From NCBI GenBank assembly GCA_041940425.1, contig JBGTSF010000002.1, positions 62,001 through 126,000 on the forward strand: a DNA stretch of 64,000 nt. Direction: 5' to 3'. The notes below the pieces were generated by a model. The model made no database searches. It had not been told where the DNA came from and was given only the letters and a program-made list of their open reading frames with translations. The position numbers and the translations under genes were made by a program. The stretch's first letter is position 1. The number at the start of each line of letters is the position of its first letter. The DNA comes from DATHTS01 sp041940425. Its GTDB lineage: Bacteria; Acidobacteriota; Blastocatellia; Pyrinomonadales; Pyrinomonadaceae. Positions 26,478-35,282 of the stretch are shown one piece after another.

Positions 26478-26916
26478 TTGTCTGCGGATTAACAGCGATA
26501 ATTCCGATGTTTGAATAACGCGCGAAGTCCGAAGTGTTGAAAGTTAAAATATGCGTTACCCGATGAACGAGCATTGCCGCCGCGATTCGCGCGTCGTGAA
26601 CCTGCACGCCGGAAACGCCGGATTGAATGACTACTTTTCGCCATTCTTTATGGACGTTTTCGTTATCGGGCAAAAGCGGAAAGATTTTTTCGACCAACCG
26701 CAAAGCGTGGTTCGCCTTTTGAACGGAAAAGCCGAAACCGTTGCGATTAGCGGGGCGCGTGAAGACATTCCAAAACTCGACGCAGGTCTGTGGGAGAATT
26801 CGGATTTCATCTCCGCCGTTTTTAAGTTTTCTGATCGCCGAAAGAACAACCGAATGCTGCGGGTCGGTGCGGACGGCAAAGCGCAGTAGAACATTTGTAT
26901 CGGGGATGTAGATCAT
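26473..26916 (-). CDS. vapC: PIN-domain toxin, VapC type
   Basis: 147 residues. PIN-domain acidic residues are in place: Asp6 (YIPDTNVLLRFAVR), a Glu in the VEFWNVF segment, an Asp in the VHDARIAA helix and Asp in TFNTSDFARY. It is a predicted Mg2+-dependent RNase that cuts tRNA or rRNA. The start overlaps the antitoxin stop by 4 bases. The neighbouring VapB supplies the antidote. Confidence 0.9.
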   Translation of the reverse strand: MIYIPDTNVLLRFAVRTDPQHSVVLSAIRKLKNGGDEIRILPQTCVEFWNVFTRPANRNGFGFSVQKANHALRLVEKIFPLLPDNENVHKEWRKVVIQSGVSGVQVHDARIAAAMLVHRVTHILTFNTSDFARYSNIGIIAVNPQTI

Positions 26917-27176
26917 GGATGGTCTTCGTAAATTCCCTCACGGCTCATCGCGTAATCGGAAAGAGGCTTAGCGTCGGGCGGCATATTTTTTTCGACAAAA
27001 TCGGCGAGTTCATCGGCTAGTTTTTCAAACTCATCGTCATCGAGTTTTTCATCGCCTCGAAGCATTTCCAATAGTTCGGCGGCGACATCTTCCGCTTTTT
27101 TTCCTTTTTGCGCGGCTTCTTCGCTTAACGATTGATAGACGGCTTCGGGAATTTCAATGGTTAAAGAATGGGTCAT
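26913..27176 (-). CDS. vapB: VapB-like antitoxin
   Basis: 87 residues from ATG 27176, preceded by GAGGT at a normal distance; an ATG at 27182 is too close to that site. The start THSLTIEIPEAVYQSLSEEAAQKG is a ribbon-helix-helix-like DNA-binding region, and the acidic C-terminal half would wrap the toxin. Overlaps vapC. It begins 30 bases after the HerA stop on the same strand. Confidence 0.82.
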   Translation of the reverse strand: MTHSLTIEIPEAVYQSLSEEAAQKGKKAEDVAAELLEMLRGDEKLDDDEFEKLADELADFVEKNMPPDAKPLSDYAMSREGIYEDHP

Positions 27177-27212
27177 ATTCATTTACCTCACAGACGCATT
27201 TTAACACAGAAA

Positions 27213-28904
27213 TTAGATTCTGATATTGCCGATTTTTTCGGGCTTTTTATCCGAACTAGGTTTCAAATAAGGCGCGTCCGCCTGTTCGCGTTTTTCCTGA
27301 GAACCGGATGAATGCCAGTTCATCCATTCGCCGGGCGCGTCGAAGGTTTCGCCGCCGTGTTTGGTCAGGCGCGGGCGAATTCTGCACATCACGGGCGTGT
27401 TGATGCCGACGCCGGAGATGACGGCTTGACCTTTTGTTAAAGCGGGCAGTTCGGCGAGCATCGCGCGTCCCGCGCCTTCGACCGTTTGGGCGACGGTTTG
27501 CTGGTCAATCGGGTTGACGATCCGCATAATGATCTGCGTCATGCATTGCGAGAGAACGTCCTGGTCTAATTTGCCCGGTCTTTGCGTGATCAGACCGATG
27601 CCGACACCGAATTTTCTGCCTTCGCTCAGGATTTGTTTCAAGATGTTTGTCGAAACTACGCTCGCTCCGGCGGGCGCGAAGCGGTGCGCTTCTTCCAAAA
27701 GCGTGAACACGGGATAATTGATAAAGTCGCCGCGCTCTTTCGGCGTTTCGTTGCGCGTCATCATCATTCGCGCTTTGTTAGCGCGTCTGAGAAGCGTTCC
27801 GACGATGACCTGCTGTTCGTGCTGTTCGATGTCGGAAAGATCGAGGATCGTGCAGCGTCCGGGTTTGAAAAGCTCGTTGAGCTCGATATGTTCGTTTGCC
27901 GTAAAAATGGAATTCGGTTTGCCGAAACGCGAATCGAGCCGCCACAAAAGCCCGTCAATCGAAGAAACGTTGCCGCCGTCTTTTTTCTCGTCGCCGTATT
28001 TCTGCGCGTTCACCTCGTCACGCAGATCGTGATAAGCGTAAGCGTAATCGGCGCGCTTTTCCGCCTTCAGACGCTCGCTCAAACTCGTAAATGCCTGCGA
28101 GAGAAAATGCAGCATTTTGTCCGACGTGCCTTCGGGCAGAAGATATTTTACGTCCGCTTCGGTCAGAGTCGAAAAACGAACCTTGATCGTTTCCGGTCGG
28201 AAGATTTTCACTTCCGGTCGGTAGCCGTCCGTGCCGAAAAACTGTTCGTTGCCCATGATCGAATTCATCGTTTCGTATTCGCCGTGCGGGTCAACGATCA
28301 GAACGGCGGCGCGGTTGTATTTATTCATCAGTTCCTCGACGAAAACACCCGCCGTGTAAGATTTTCCCGAACCCGTGGACGCAAGAATAGCAAGATGAGT
28401 TGAAACGACATCTTTGACCGACAGCACGACCGGAACTTCGCCTTGTTCGCGCGTCAAAAGCGAGCCGATATGCGCCGAGCCGATTTCCTGATTTTGTTTC
28501 GGGCTGAGCATCTGCGCCAGAGTTTCGCTCGAAGCAAGAAAGATCGCGTCGCCCGGATTCGGCGGAATGCGCGGATTGACGAAATCCTTTAATGCTTTAG
28601 AAAAATAGCCGATCGTTTCGACCGTTATCTCATAAATTTCACAGCCGTCGCCGTCTAAACCAATTAGCGAAGAAACCAAAGATGGCGGCGTGTTCGGGTC
28701 GGACAAAAAAGCGTCGGGCAGATTGCGGACTAATTTACGCGACTTTATAGTGCCGATAATTTGCCGTTTCTCGTCGCCGACCTGCGTTTGGTAATAAACG
28801 AATTCGCCGATGCGCGTTTTATGGTTGTCTTTGGTGATAAAGAGATACTCGTGCGGCAATTCGCCCGGACCTTTGACTGTGCCTGTTAAGAAATCTGTTA
28901 TCAT
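27213..28904 (-). CDS. HerA-like ATPase (DUF87, hexameric DNA translocase)
   Basis: 563 residues. An N-terminal HAS-barrel (residues about 1-130) is followed by Walker A STGSGKS at 176-182 and Walker B TLLEEAHRF, and then by the LITQRPGKLDQDVLSQC Arg-finger region. This is the HerA/FtsK family of ring translocases. HerA normally works with the nuclease NurA in DNA-end processing, or with SIR2 or nuclease partners in bacterial defence; no NurA is seen here. AAAGGA precedes the ATG. The last 16 residues (SSDKKPEKIGNIRI) are encoded by the dispersed repeat. It leads a same-strand set: HerA, VapBC, HicBA. Confidence 0.9.
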   Translation of the reverse strand: MITDFLTGTVKGPGELPHEYLFITKDNHKTRIGEFVYYQTQVGDEKRQIIGTIKSRKLVRNLPDAFLSDPNTPPSLVSSLIGLDGDGCEIYEITVETIGYFSKALKDFVNPRIPPNPGDAIFLASSETLAQMLSPKQNQEIGSAHIGSLLTREQGEVPVVLSVKDVVSTHLAILASTGSGKSYTAGVFVEELMNKYNRAAVLIVDPHGEYETMNSIMGNEQFFGTDGYRPEVKIFRPETIKVRFSTLTEADVKYLLPEGTSDKMLHFLSQAFTSLSERLKAEKRADYAYAYHDLRDEVNAQKYGDEKKDGGNVSSIDGLLWRLDSRFGKPNSIFTANEHIELNELFKPGRCTILDLSDIEQHEQQVIVGTLLRRANKARMMMTRNETPKERGDFINYPVFTLLEEAHRFAPAGASVVSTNILKQILSEGRKFGVGIGLITQRPGKLDQDVLSQCMTQIIMRIVNPIDQQTVAQTVEGAGRAMLAELPALTKGQAVISGVGINTPVMCRIRPRLTKHGGETFDAPGEWMNWHSSGSQEKREQADAPYLKPSSDKKPEKIGNIRI

Positions 28905-29007
28905 ATTGTCCTTTTAAGATTTGAGTAACGAACAAAATTATATCACGAATTTTCTTGCGTTCTTGGGAACAAAACAAGTTAAATAGTGTCTAAATTTCTA
29001 CAAAATT

Positions 29008-29505
29008 ATGCTGAAAAAATTATCTATAACTTTAGCGATAATGGCTTGTTTAGTAAATGAATTTACTAAAGGATTATATAACGGTTTCGCATACGGCGCG
29101 TCGAAAATATGCGATTTCAGTTATCCGACATTTAAAGTTGGAGAAATTACATACACAATGAGCCACGCAGACCCTTATTTTTACATTACTCAAAATCAAT
29201 TATATTTAACTTATGCTCTAGTGATTTTTCTGATTGGAAAATCAATGGAAAGAGTTTGGTTTTCTCAAATGATCAGTTTTATACCATTGATATTATGTTT
29301 GTTCTTCTTCGGAAAAATAGAAGACATAAAAAATTTGGACATTAACAATCAGGAAAAATATATAGATTTAATACGAGATACGGTTAATTATGGTCGGACA
29401 TTTTTTTTCCTCATTGTGGCATTAATTGTTTTGCAAATCGGTGTAACATCATCCTCAATATACAAAAAATATAAAGATTATCGCAGTAAAAAAACTTTCC
29501 AATAA
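29008..29505 (+). CDS. AT-rich small membrane protein, unknown
   Basis: 165 residues. Four hydrophobic segments are visible (LSITLAIMACLV, LYLTYALVIFLIG, MISFIPLILCLFFF, TFFFLIVALIVLQIG) with a lysine-rich C-terminus. Codon use is AT-rich, unlike the following gene. No family recognised. It diverges from the HerA gene and may belong to the same accessory block. Confidence 0.55.
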   Translation: MLKKLSITLAIMACLVNEFTKGLYNGFAYGASKICDFSYPTFKVGEITYTMSHADPYFYITQNQLYLTYALVIFLIGKSMERVWFSQMISFIPLILCLFFFGKIEDIKNLDINNQEKYIDLIRDTVNYGRTFFFLIVALIVLQIGVTSSSIYKKYKDYRSKKTFQ

Positions 29506-29516
29506 ATTTTTAATTA

Positions 29517-30230
29517 ATGACAAAACAAATCGAAGAACTTGCCTATCACCAAACGCCGCTCGGCGAACTTACGCTGCGCCGCCGGATCGAACCGCTGTTG
29601 CAAAACCGCGAAGTTTTCGAGGTCAAGCTCGGCGACGAATACCTTATGTCGAGCCTTTTTACCGAAGGCGAGATACAGCTTTCCCGTCTCGGTTTGGCAA
29701 ACCTAACGGGCGAACTCGATGTCGTGGTCGGCGGTCTCGGTTTGGGTTATACCGCGGCGGCGGCTCTGGAAAATAAATCGGTGAAATCGCTATTGGTGAT
29801 TGATAAATTTCAGGAAGTTATTGACTGGCACAACAGCAAACTTGTTCCGCTCGGAGAAATTTTAGCGGAAGACGAAAGATGCGAACTGCGCGCCGGTGAT
29901 TTTTTCGAGCTGGCGCGGACGGGTTTTGATGTGTTCGACAAATCGAGAAAATTCGATGCCGTTCTGCTCGACATTGACCATTCGCCGAAACATTTTCTCG
30001 ATCAAAAGAATGAATCTTTTTACGGCGCGAAAGGTCTCAATGCGCTTCGGAAACAATTGAAAAACGGCGGCGTATTCGCGCTCTGGTCGAATGATCCGGC
30101 GGACGAGAAATTTACCGCGCATCTCGAAACCGTCTTTGAACGGGCGACGGCTCACAACGTCGAATTTCTAAATCCTTACACGAATTCCGTGTCGGTAAAT
30201 TCGGTCTATGTCGCGCGAAATGAAATTTGA
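29517..30230 (+). CDS. Spermidine synthase-like SAM-dependent transferase
   Basis: 237 residues. The Rossmann core shows VVVGGLGLGYTAAAAL, then LLVIDKFQEVIDWHNS, and a DAVLLDIDHSP strand equivalent to the catalytic Asp region of aminopropyltransferases. The N-terminal beta-hairpin domain is short. It could be an aminopropyltransferase or a related methyltransferase; the usual decarboxylase partner is not nearby. A shared terminator with the next, opposite gene follows. Confidence 0.8.
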   Translation: MTKQIEELAYHQTPLGELTLRRRIEPLLQNREVFEVKLGDEYLMSSLFTEGEIQLSRLGLANLTGELDVVVGGLGLGYTAAAALENKSVKSLLVIDKFQEVIDWHNSKLVPLGEILAEDERCELRAGDFFELARTGFDVFDKSRKFDAVLLDIDHSPKHFLDQKNESFYGAKGLNALRKQLKNGGVFALWSNDPADEKFTAHLETVFERATAHNVEFLNPYTNSVSVNSVYVARNEI

Positions 30231-30238
30231 ATAAAAGG

Positions 30239-30280
30239 AAAACGGTTTTCTCAAAACAAAATTCGAGAAAACCGTTTTTT
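30239..30280. terminator. Bidirectional terminator hairpin
   Basis: AAAACGGTTTTCTC (30239-30252) pairs with GAGAAAACCGTTTT (30265-30278), with a T-run on one side and A-run on the other. It lies between the convergent spermidine synthase-like and FG-GAP genes. Confidence 0.85.
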
Positions 30281-30284
30281 ACTC

Positions 30285-32429
30285 TTAACGGACAACTACC
30301 GGAATATCATTGCTTAATCCGAACCGAACAACTTTGTAAGAATTATTCACATTGTTGCGGATATACCAATAACCGTCGCGGTAAACGGCGATGTCGGTTT
30401 TGCCGTCGCCGTCGTAATCCGCCGCAACCGGCGTGTCGGTCGCAATTCCCCACGGCGTGATCTTTATCGTCTGGGCAAGCTGCTGATACCATCTGCCTTC
30501 CGATGCGCGATAGACGCTGAAGTCGGATTTGCCGTCGCCGTCGAAATCGCCCGTCAGAGGTTTATCTGACGCAACGCCGAACGGAACGAAGTTGAAATTT
30601 CCGCTCGTGTCCGAACTCTTTTTGATCCACCATCCGCCGTTGCGGTAGATGGCGAGATCGGTCAAACCGTCGCCGTCGTAATCAGCCGGAACGGGTTTGT
30701 CTCCGTTTAGACCGAACGCGGTCGCCGTGAAATTATTGTCGGACGAGCGCAGAACATACCAGACTCCGGTCGAAGGTCGCCAGACGGAAATGTCCGCCTT
30801 TTCGTCGCCGTCATAATCGCCGACGGTCGGAATGTCTTCGGGCAGACCGAATTGGAGAATCGTAACGTGCGTGTCCGAACTGCGTTTGATATACCACGTG
30901 CCGCCGCGATAGACCGCCTGATCGGTTCTGCCGTCGCCGTCGTAATCCGCCGCCTGCGGAATGTCGCCTTCTAAGCCGAATTGGACGGCGCGAAATCCCT
31001 GACACGAACAGTTCATATACCAAACGCCTTCGGACGGGCGATAGACAGCCACGTCTTCCTTGCCGTCGCCGTCAAAATCCGCATTCGCCGCCGCCGCCTG
31101 TCCGCCGCTCGTATAGCGGACGATCGCAAAATCCGCACTCGTCGCGGTCGTTACGCTTTCGCCGACCGCGATGATTTTCCCGTCCGGCTGGAGCGTCGCG
31201 CCGTATGCAATGTCGGTATTCGTTCCGAGTTCGGTCGAGATCGTGCCGCACGAACCGAACGTCGTGTCGAGCGCGCCGTTCGTGTTGTAACGAGCCAGAG
31301 CGAAATTACGGTTTGAACCGATATTTGTAAATCCGACACCGATGACTTTTTGGTCTGATTGCAGAAGCAATTTGTGAATTTGCTCTTCCTGAAGCGTCGG
31401 AAAATTTGTGTAGGCTTTGCCGTTCGCGCCGAACGTAGTGTCGAGCGTGCCGCTGTCGTTGTAGCGGGCGAGCGCGAAATCATTAGAACTGCCGTTCCGG
31501 GCAAATCCGCCGATGACGTATTTTTCCGAATTGCCGACTTGCTGAACAACGACCGAACGCGCCTGCGCATTGCCCGACATCTGCGTGATGACCTTGCCGC
31601 CGTTGCCGAAATTAGTGTCGAGATGACCGTCGGAGAAAAAACGCACGATGGCGAAGTCGTCGCGGAATCCGTTCGGTCCGAAATCGAAACGGCTCGAACC
31701 GGCGGCAACGATCTTCGCTTCGCTGTCAATGGCGATGCCGCGCAGAATATCGGTTACGCCGCCGACCGCAACGGATTTTACACCGCCGTCGCCGAACGTC
31801 GCGTCGAGTTGGCCGTTTGCCGTCAGACGGGCAACCGAAAATTTCGTGTTTGCCGTGCTGACATAACTTCCGACGATGATTCTTTCCAAGCCGCCGAGCG
31901 TCTGCATTTCCACATCAACGGCAATATCGCTCGAATCCGTAACCGAAAAAACCTTGATTCCCGCTGTGCCGAATGTCTGATCGCGCTGTCCGTCCGGCAG
32001 AAGCCGCACGACGCCGATGTCGGTGTAACCCGTCGTCAGCTGAACATAACCGACCACAACGATCCTACCGTCCGATTGCAGCGTAACGGCGTAGGCGACT
32101 TCGCTCATCGTGCCGATCGGCAGAACGACATTGCCGCTATTGCCGAAATTCGCATCGAGCGTGCCGTCCGAGTTATAACGCTGAATCAGAAAATCCCAGT
32201 TGCCGTCGGTCGGAGTCGTTCCGCCGACAACGACGATCTTGCCGTCCGGCTGGACGATCGCGTCCTGCGCTTTTTCCGCTCCGGTTACGGGCAAAACCGC
32301 TTTACCGCTCGTGCCGAACGTCCGGTCGAGATTGCCCGGCGCGGCGAAAATACCGGCGGCGAGCAAAAAGGTCAAAACAAAAGTTCCGAACAATGAAAAT
32401 AATTTTTTAAGAGTTATTGATGAATACAC
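30285..32429 (-). CDS. Secreted delta-60/FG-GAP (VCBS) repeat protein
   Basis: 714 residues from GTG 32429: an AGGAGGG site precedes this GTG and the signal peptide (FGTFVLTFLLAAGIFA) follows, so the longer frame to 32582 is rejected. Residues about 30-420 are delta-60 repeats (LDxTFGxxGK, YNSDGTLD; at least seven). Residues about 425-714 are FG-GAP/VCBS repeats with Ca-binding DYDGDGxTD motifs (at least six). The protein is secreted or surface bound, probably two beta-propellers. Function in binding or display is unknown. Delta-60 repeats are typical of secreted surface proteins. Confidence 0.9.
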   Translation of the reverse strand: MYSSITLKKLFSLFGTFVLTFLLAAGIFAAPGNLDRTFGTSGKAVLPVTGAEKAQDAIVQPDGKIVVVGGTTPTDGNWDFLIQRYNSDGTLDANFGNSGNVVLPIGTMSEVAYAVTLQSDGRIVVVGYVQLTTGYTDIGVVRLLPDGQRDQTFGTAGIKVFSVTDSSDIAVDVEMQTLGGLERIIVGSYVSTANTKFSVARLTANGQLDATFGDGGVKSVAVGGVTDILRGIAIDSEAKIVAAGSSRFDFGPNGFRDDFAIVRFFSDGHLDTNFGNGGKVITQMSGNAQARSVVVQQVGNSEKYVIGGFARNGSSNDFALARYNDSGTLDTTFGANGKAYTNFPTLQEEQIHKLLLQSDQKVIGVGFTNIGSNRNFALARYNTNGALDTTFGSCGTISTELGTNTDIAYGATLQPDGKIIAVGESVTTATSADFAIVRYTSGGQAAAANADFDGDGKEDVAVYRPSEGVWYMNCSCQGFRAVQFGLEGDIPQAADYDGDGRTDQAVYRGGTWYIKRSSDTHVTILQFGLPEDIPTVGDYDGDEKADISVWRPSTGVWYVLRSSDNNFTATAFGLNGDKPVPADYDGDGLTDLAIYRNGGWWIKKSSDTSGNFNFVPFGVASDKPLTGDFDGDGKSDFSVYRASEGRWYQQLAQTIKITPWGIATDTPVAADYDGDGKTDIAVYRDGYWYIRNNVNNSYKVVRFGLSNDIPVVVR

Positions 32430-32583
32430 AAAATTTTCCCTCCTGCCGAAAATCAAAATAAATTCTCCAAACCTAATACGCGCAGAATTTTTTCGATTAG
32501 TGTCAAAAGAAAAATAATTGCGGGAACATTTATCCGGTTTGCGGTGTCTAAAATGCCGACAAAATTTTGAGGAGGAAAACACG

Positions 32584-32934
32584 ATGAATTTAAAATCGAA
32601 TTTGAAATATATCTGGCTGGCGGTCGCTGTTTTTTCGCTGATTTCGGTAATTTTTTTGTGGTTCGGTTATGAATCGGAGAGGCTGGAATACGCGGTTTTC
32701 GGACTTAACGCGCTGATGTTTGTTTTGTCCGTTCCGCTCAGTTTATTTTTCGTTCCGGTCGCGGCGGCATCAAGTTATTATCTGGAAATAAACGCCCTCT
32801 CGACCGGAGGAATTTACCTCAATACGTTTTTCCTGTTCGTTCTCGGTTTTATGCAGTGGTTCTGGATTGCGCGATTTTGGATGCGGACGGATTCGCCGTT
32901 TCAGAAGCTCGATTTGATTAAAACCGGGAAGTGA
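32584..32934 (+). CDS. Small membrane protein, unknown
   Basis: 116 residues from ATG 32584, preceded by an ideal GAGGAGG site; the open frame upstream to 32518 is rejected. Three or four hydrophobic helices (YIWLAVAVFSLISVIFLW, LNALMFVLSVPLSLFFVPVAAASS, FFLFVLGFMQWFWIARFWM). No recognised family. Divergent from the FG-GAP gene, with the shared promoter region between 32430 and 32583. A small inverted repeat (AAGTGAGAACT / AGTTCTCACTT) follows the stop. Confidence 0.7.
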   Translation: MNLKSNLKYIWLAVAVFSLISVIFLWFGYESERLEYAVFGLNALMFVLSVPLSLFFVPVAAASSYYLEINALSTGGIYLNTFFLFVLGFMQWFWIARFWMRTDSPFQKLDLIKTGK

Positions 32935-32988
32935 GAACTAAGAAAAGATTTTTATGATCGTCAGTTCTCACTTTTCAGCTCTCATCTC

Positions 32989-33219
32989 TCACTTGTTTTC
33001 TTCGTCCATTTCCGCAAGTTTGTCTTCGATGTCGGCTAACTCCGTTCTCAGATTTTTCTCCATTCTGACGGCGACTTCGTGCTGCTCCATCTGAATCGCC
33101 TGTTCTTCCATATCATTGTCGAGTTCGATGCGTTCGTCTTCGTTGACCTCGCCCAATTCCTCAAGAATTTCGGCGCGGCGTTTTTCCAGTTCTTCTTTGC
33201 TTCGTTTTGGTTCTGCCAT
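32989..33219 (-). CDS. Small charged coiled-coil protein
   Basis: 76 residues, rich in Glu and Lys with a heptad pattern (LEKRRAEILEELGEVNEDERIELDNDMEEQ, then VAVRMEKNLRTELADIEDKLAEMD). GGAGGAG lies before the ATG. The pattern is like the helical arm of TraR/DksA proteins, but the zinc finger is absent, so this is only a resemblance. Function unknown. Confidence 0.7.
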   Translation of the reverse strand: MAEPKRSKEELEKRRAEILEELGEVNEDERIELDNDMEEQAIQMEQHEVAVRMEKNLRTELADIEDKLAEMDEENK

Positions 33220-33322
33220 AAAATTTTTCTCCTCCGAATTTGTAAAATTTTTATTGATTATAACTTAAAATTTTTCCGCTTTGGAAAAAGTGAACGCCAA
33301 GTTATCATAAAACTAAAGATTT

Positions 33323-35236
33323 ATGGGTGATAAAAACGTCTCGACAAAAAAGGGCGGAAAACAGTTTCGCGCCTTCACGAAAGCGGTTTTGAACGATCTG
33401 CAGGCTCTCGAAAAAATGCTTGCCGATGATTATTTCGAGGAAAATGTCCGGCGCATCGGTTCGGAACAGGAAATGTTTATCATTGATTCGTCGCTCAACG
33501 CCGCGCCGCTCGCGCTGGAAATTATCGAAGCGGCGAAAGATGAACGACTGACGACCGAACTCGGACTTTTCAATCTCGAAGCCAACACAGCGCCGCTCGA
33601 TTTTACGGGCGATTGTTTCAAAAAAATGGAGCGCGAACTTGATGAGATTCTAAAACTCGTCAAAAAAACCGCGAAAAAATTCGATGCTGATGTCATTCTC
33701 GCCGGAATTTTGCCGACGCTCAAAGAATCAGATTATGTCGCCGAAAATCTCACGCCGCAGCCGCGCTATATCGAGATGAACCGCGTCCTGACCGAGCTGC
33801 ACGGCAGAGACCGTTTTATACATATCAAAGGTCTGGACGAATTCCAACAGCGGCGGAGCAATACTTTTCTCGAATTTTCGAGCGTCAGTTTTCAGGTGCA
33901 TTTGCAGGTCGGCATCAGCGAATTCGTCAAATTTTACAACTGGTCGCAGGCGATTGCCGCGCCGGTTCTCGCTTCCGCGGTCAATTCGCCTTTTCTGCTC
34001 GGGCATCGTCTCTGGCACGAAACGCGGATCGCGCTTTTCCAGCACGCGACCGACGCGCGTTCGCCTGCTCTGCAGGAACGCAATCAGATGCCGCGCGTTC
34101 ATTTCGGCGATGACTGGGTAAAGGATTCGATTCTCGAAATGTTTCACGAAGACCTTGCGCGTTTTCGGTTTATTTTGACCAGAGAAACCGAAGAAGACGC
34201 GCTCGCCGAACTCGAAAAAGGAAACGTTCCCGGACTCGACGCGTGGCGGATGCACAACGGCACGATCTGGCGTTGGAATCGCGCCTGTTATGGAATTTTA
34301 AATAAAAAACCGAGTTTGCGGATCGAAGCGCGGTTTTTGCCCGCCGGTCCGACCGTCGCGGACGAGATCGCCAACTCCGCTTTTTTTCTCGGTCTGATGA
34401 CTGCACTGCCCGAAGAATTCGGCGACGTAACGAAAAAAATGTCGTTTGACGACGCGAAAATGAATTTTTTCAACGCCGCGCAGAACGGTCTGAAAACGCA
34501 GATCCTCTGGTTCGGCGGAAAAAGTTTTCCGGCTAAAAAATTGATTCTCGACAAACTCTTGCCGCTCGCCGAAAAAGGTTTGAAAATGGCAAAGATCAAT
34601 TCCGCCGATATCAAAAAATATCTCGGCATCGTCGAAGAGCGCGTGCGTAAAGATTGTTCGGGCGCGCAATGGATGCTCGATTCTTATGCCGCGATGGACG
34701 AAGCCGCCAAGCCGAATGTGCGGCTCAGGACGCTCGCCGCCGTGATGAAGGAGAATCAGGAAAAAGGCATTCCCGTTCATAAATGGCGGCTTGCCGAGAT
34801 CGAAAAGAAAACCGATTGGATTGACAATTACAAAACGGTCGAGCAGTTTATGTCGAAAGATTTGTTCACCGTCCGCCCGGAAGATGTCATTGATCTGGCG
34901 GCAAGTCTGATGAATTGGAAATCAAAAAAACACATTCCGGTCGAAGACGACAAAGGCAATCTCGTCGGCATCATAACCTACCGCGATCTTCTGAAAATTT
35001 TCTCGACCGACATCGCCAAAAAGGAAAAAGAAGTTTTGGTCAGCAGTGTAATGACCAAAGACCTGATCACCGTAACGCCGAAAACGGCGACGCTCGACGC
35101 TTTGAAACTGATGCGCGAAAAGAATGTCGGATGCCTGCCCGTCGTCAAAAATAAAAAGCTCGTCGGGCTTTTGACCGCGCAGGATTTTTTGACGGTTTCG
35201 ACGAAATTATTTGAGGAAAGATTGGAAAATTTGTAA
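33323..35236 (+). CDS. Glutamate-cysteine ligase-like (GCS2) protein fused to a CBS pair
   Basis: 637 residues. The GCS2 fold spans about 20-440: IGSEQEMFIID, LGLFNLEANTAPL, VSFQVHLQVGISEF (metal/ATP and substrate residues) and WRWNRACYG with RIEARFLPAGP. Two CBS domains close the protein (VEQFMSKDLFTVRPEDVIDLAASLM with HIPVEDDKGNLVGIITYRDLLK, then VSSVMTKDLITVTPKTATLDALKLM with GCLPVVKNKKLVGLLTAQDF) and probably bind adenine nucleotides to control the ligase. Possible gamma-glutamyl or carboxylate-amine ligase activity; the substrate is uncertain. An alternative is a degenerate, regulatory protein. Confidence 0.85.
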   Translation: MGDKNVSTKKGGKQFRAFTKAVLNDLQALEKMLADDYFEENVRRIGSEQEMFIIDSSLNAAPLALEIIEAAKDERLTTELGLFNLEANTAPLDFTGDCFKKMERELDEILKLVKKTAKKFDADVILAGILPTLKESDYVAENLTPQPRYIEMNRVLTELHGRDRFIHIKGLDEFQQRRSNTFLEFSSVSFQVHLQVGISEFVKFYNWSQAIAAPVLASAVNSPFLLGHRLWHETRIALFQHATDARSPALQERNQMPRVHFGDDWVKDSILEMFHEDLARFRFILTRETEEDALAELEKGNVPGLDAWRMHNGTIWRWNRACYGILNKKPSLRIEARFLPAGPTVADEIANSAFFLGLMTALPEEFGDVTKKMSFDDAKMNFFNAAQNGLKTQILWFGGKSFPAKKLILDKLLPLAEKGLKMAKINSADIKKYLGIVEERVRKDCSGAQWMLDSYAAMDEAAKPNVRLRTLAAVMKENQEKGIPVHKWRLAEIEKKTDWIDNYKTVEQFMSKDLFTVRPEDVIDLAASLMNWKSKKHIPVEDDKGNLVGIITYRDLLKIFSTDIAKKEKEVLVSSVMTKDLITVTPKTATLDALKLMREKNVGCLPVVKNKKLVGLLTAQDFLTVSTKLFEERLENL

Positions 35237-35282
35237 TATATTTCTGCTCTTTCCGAATTTACACAGTTCTAAAACCGAATCT

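Noticed and set aside
31359..32396. 345-codon frame opposite the FG-GAP gene
   Set aside because: Antisense shadow produced by the repeated delta-60/FG-GAP coding pattern; no domain.
32518..32583. Upstream extension of the small membrane protein at 32584
   Set aside because: The extra residues precede an ideal ribosome binding site that fits the ATG at 32584, so the longer start is unlikely.
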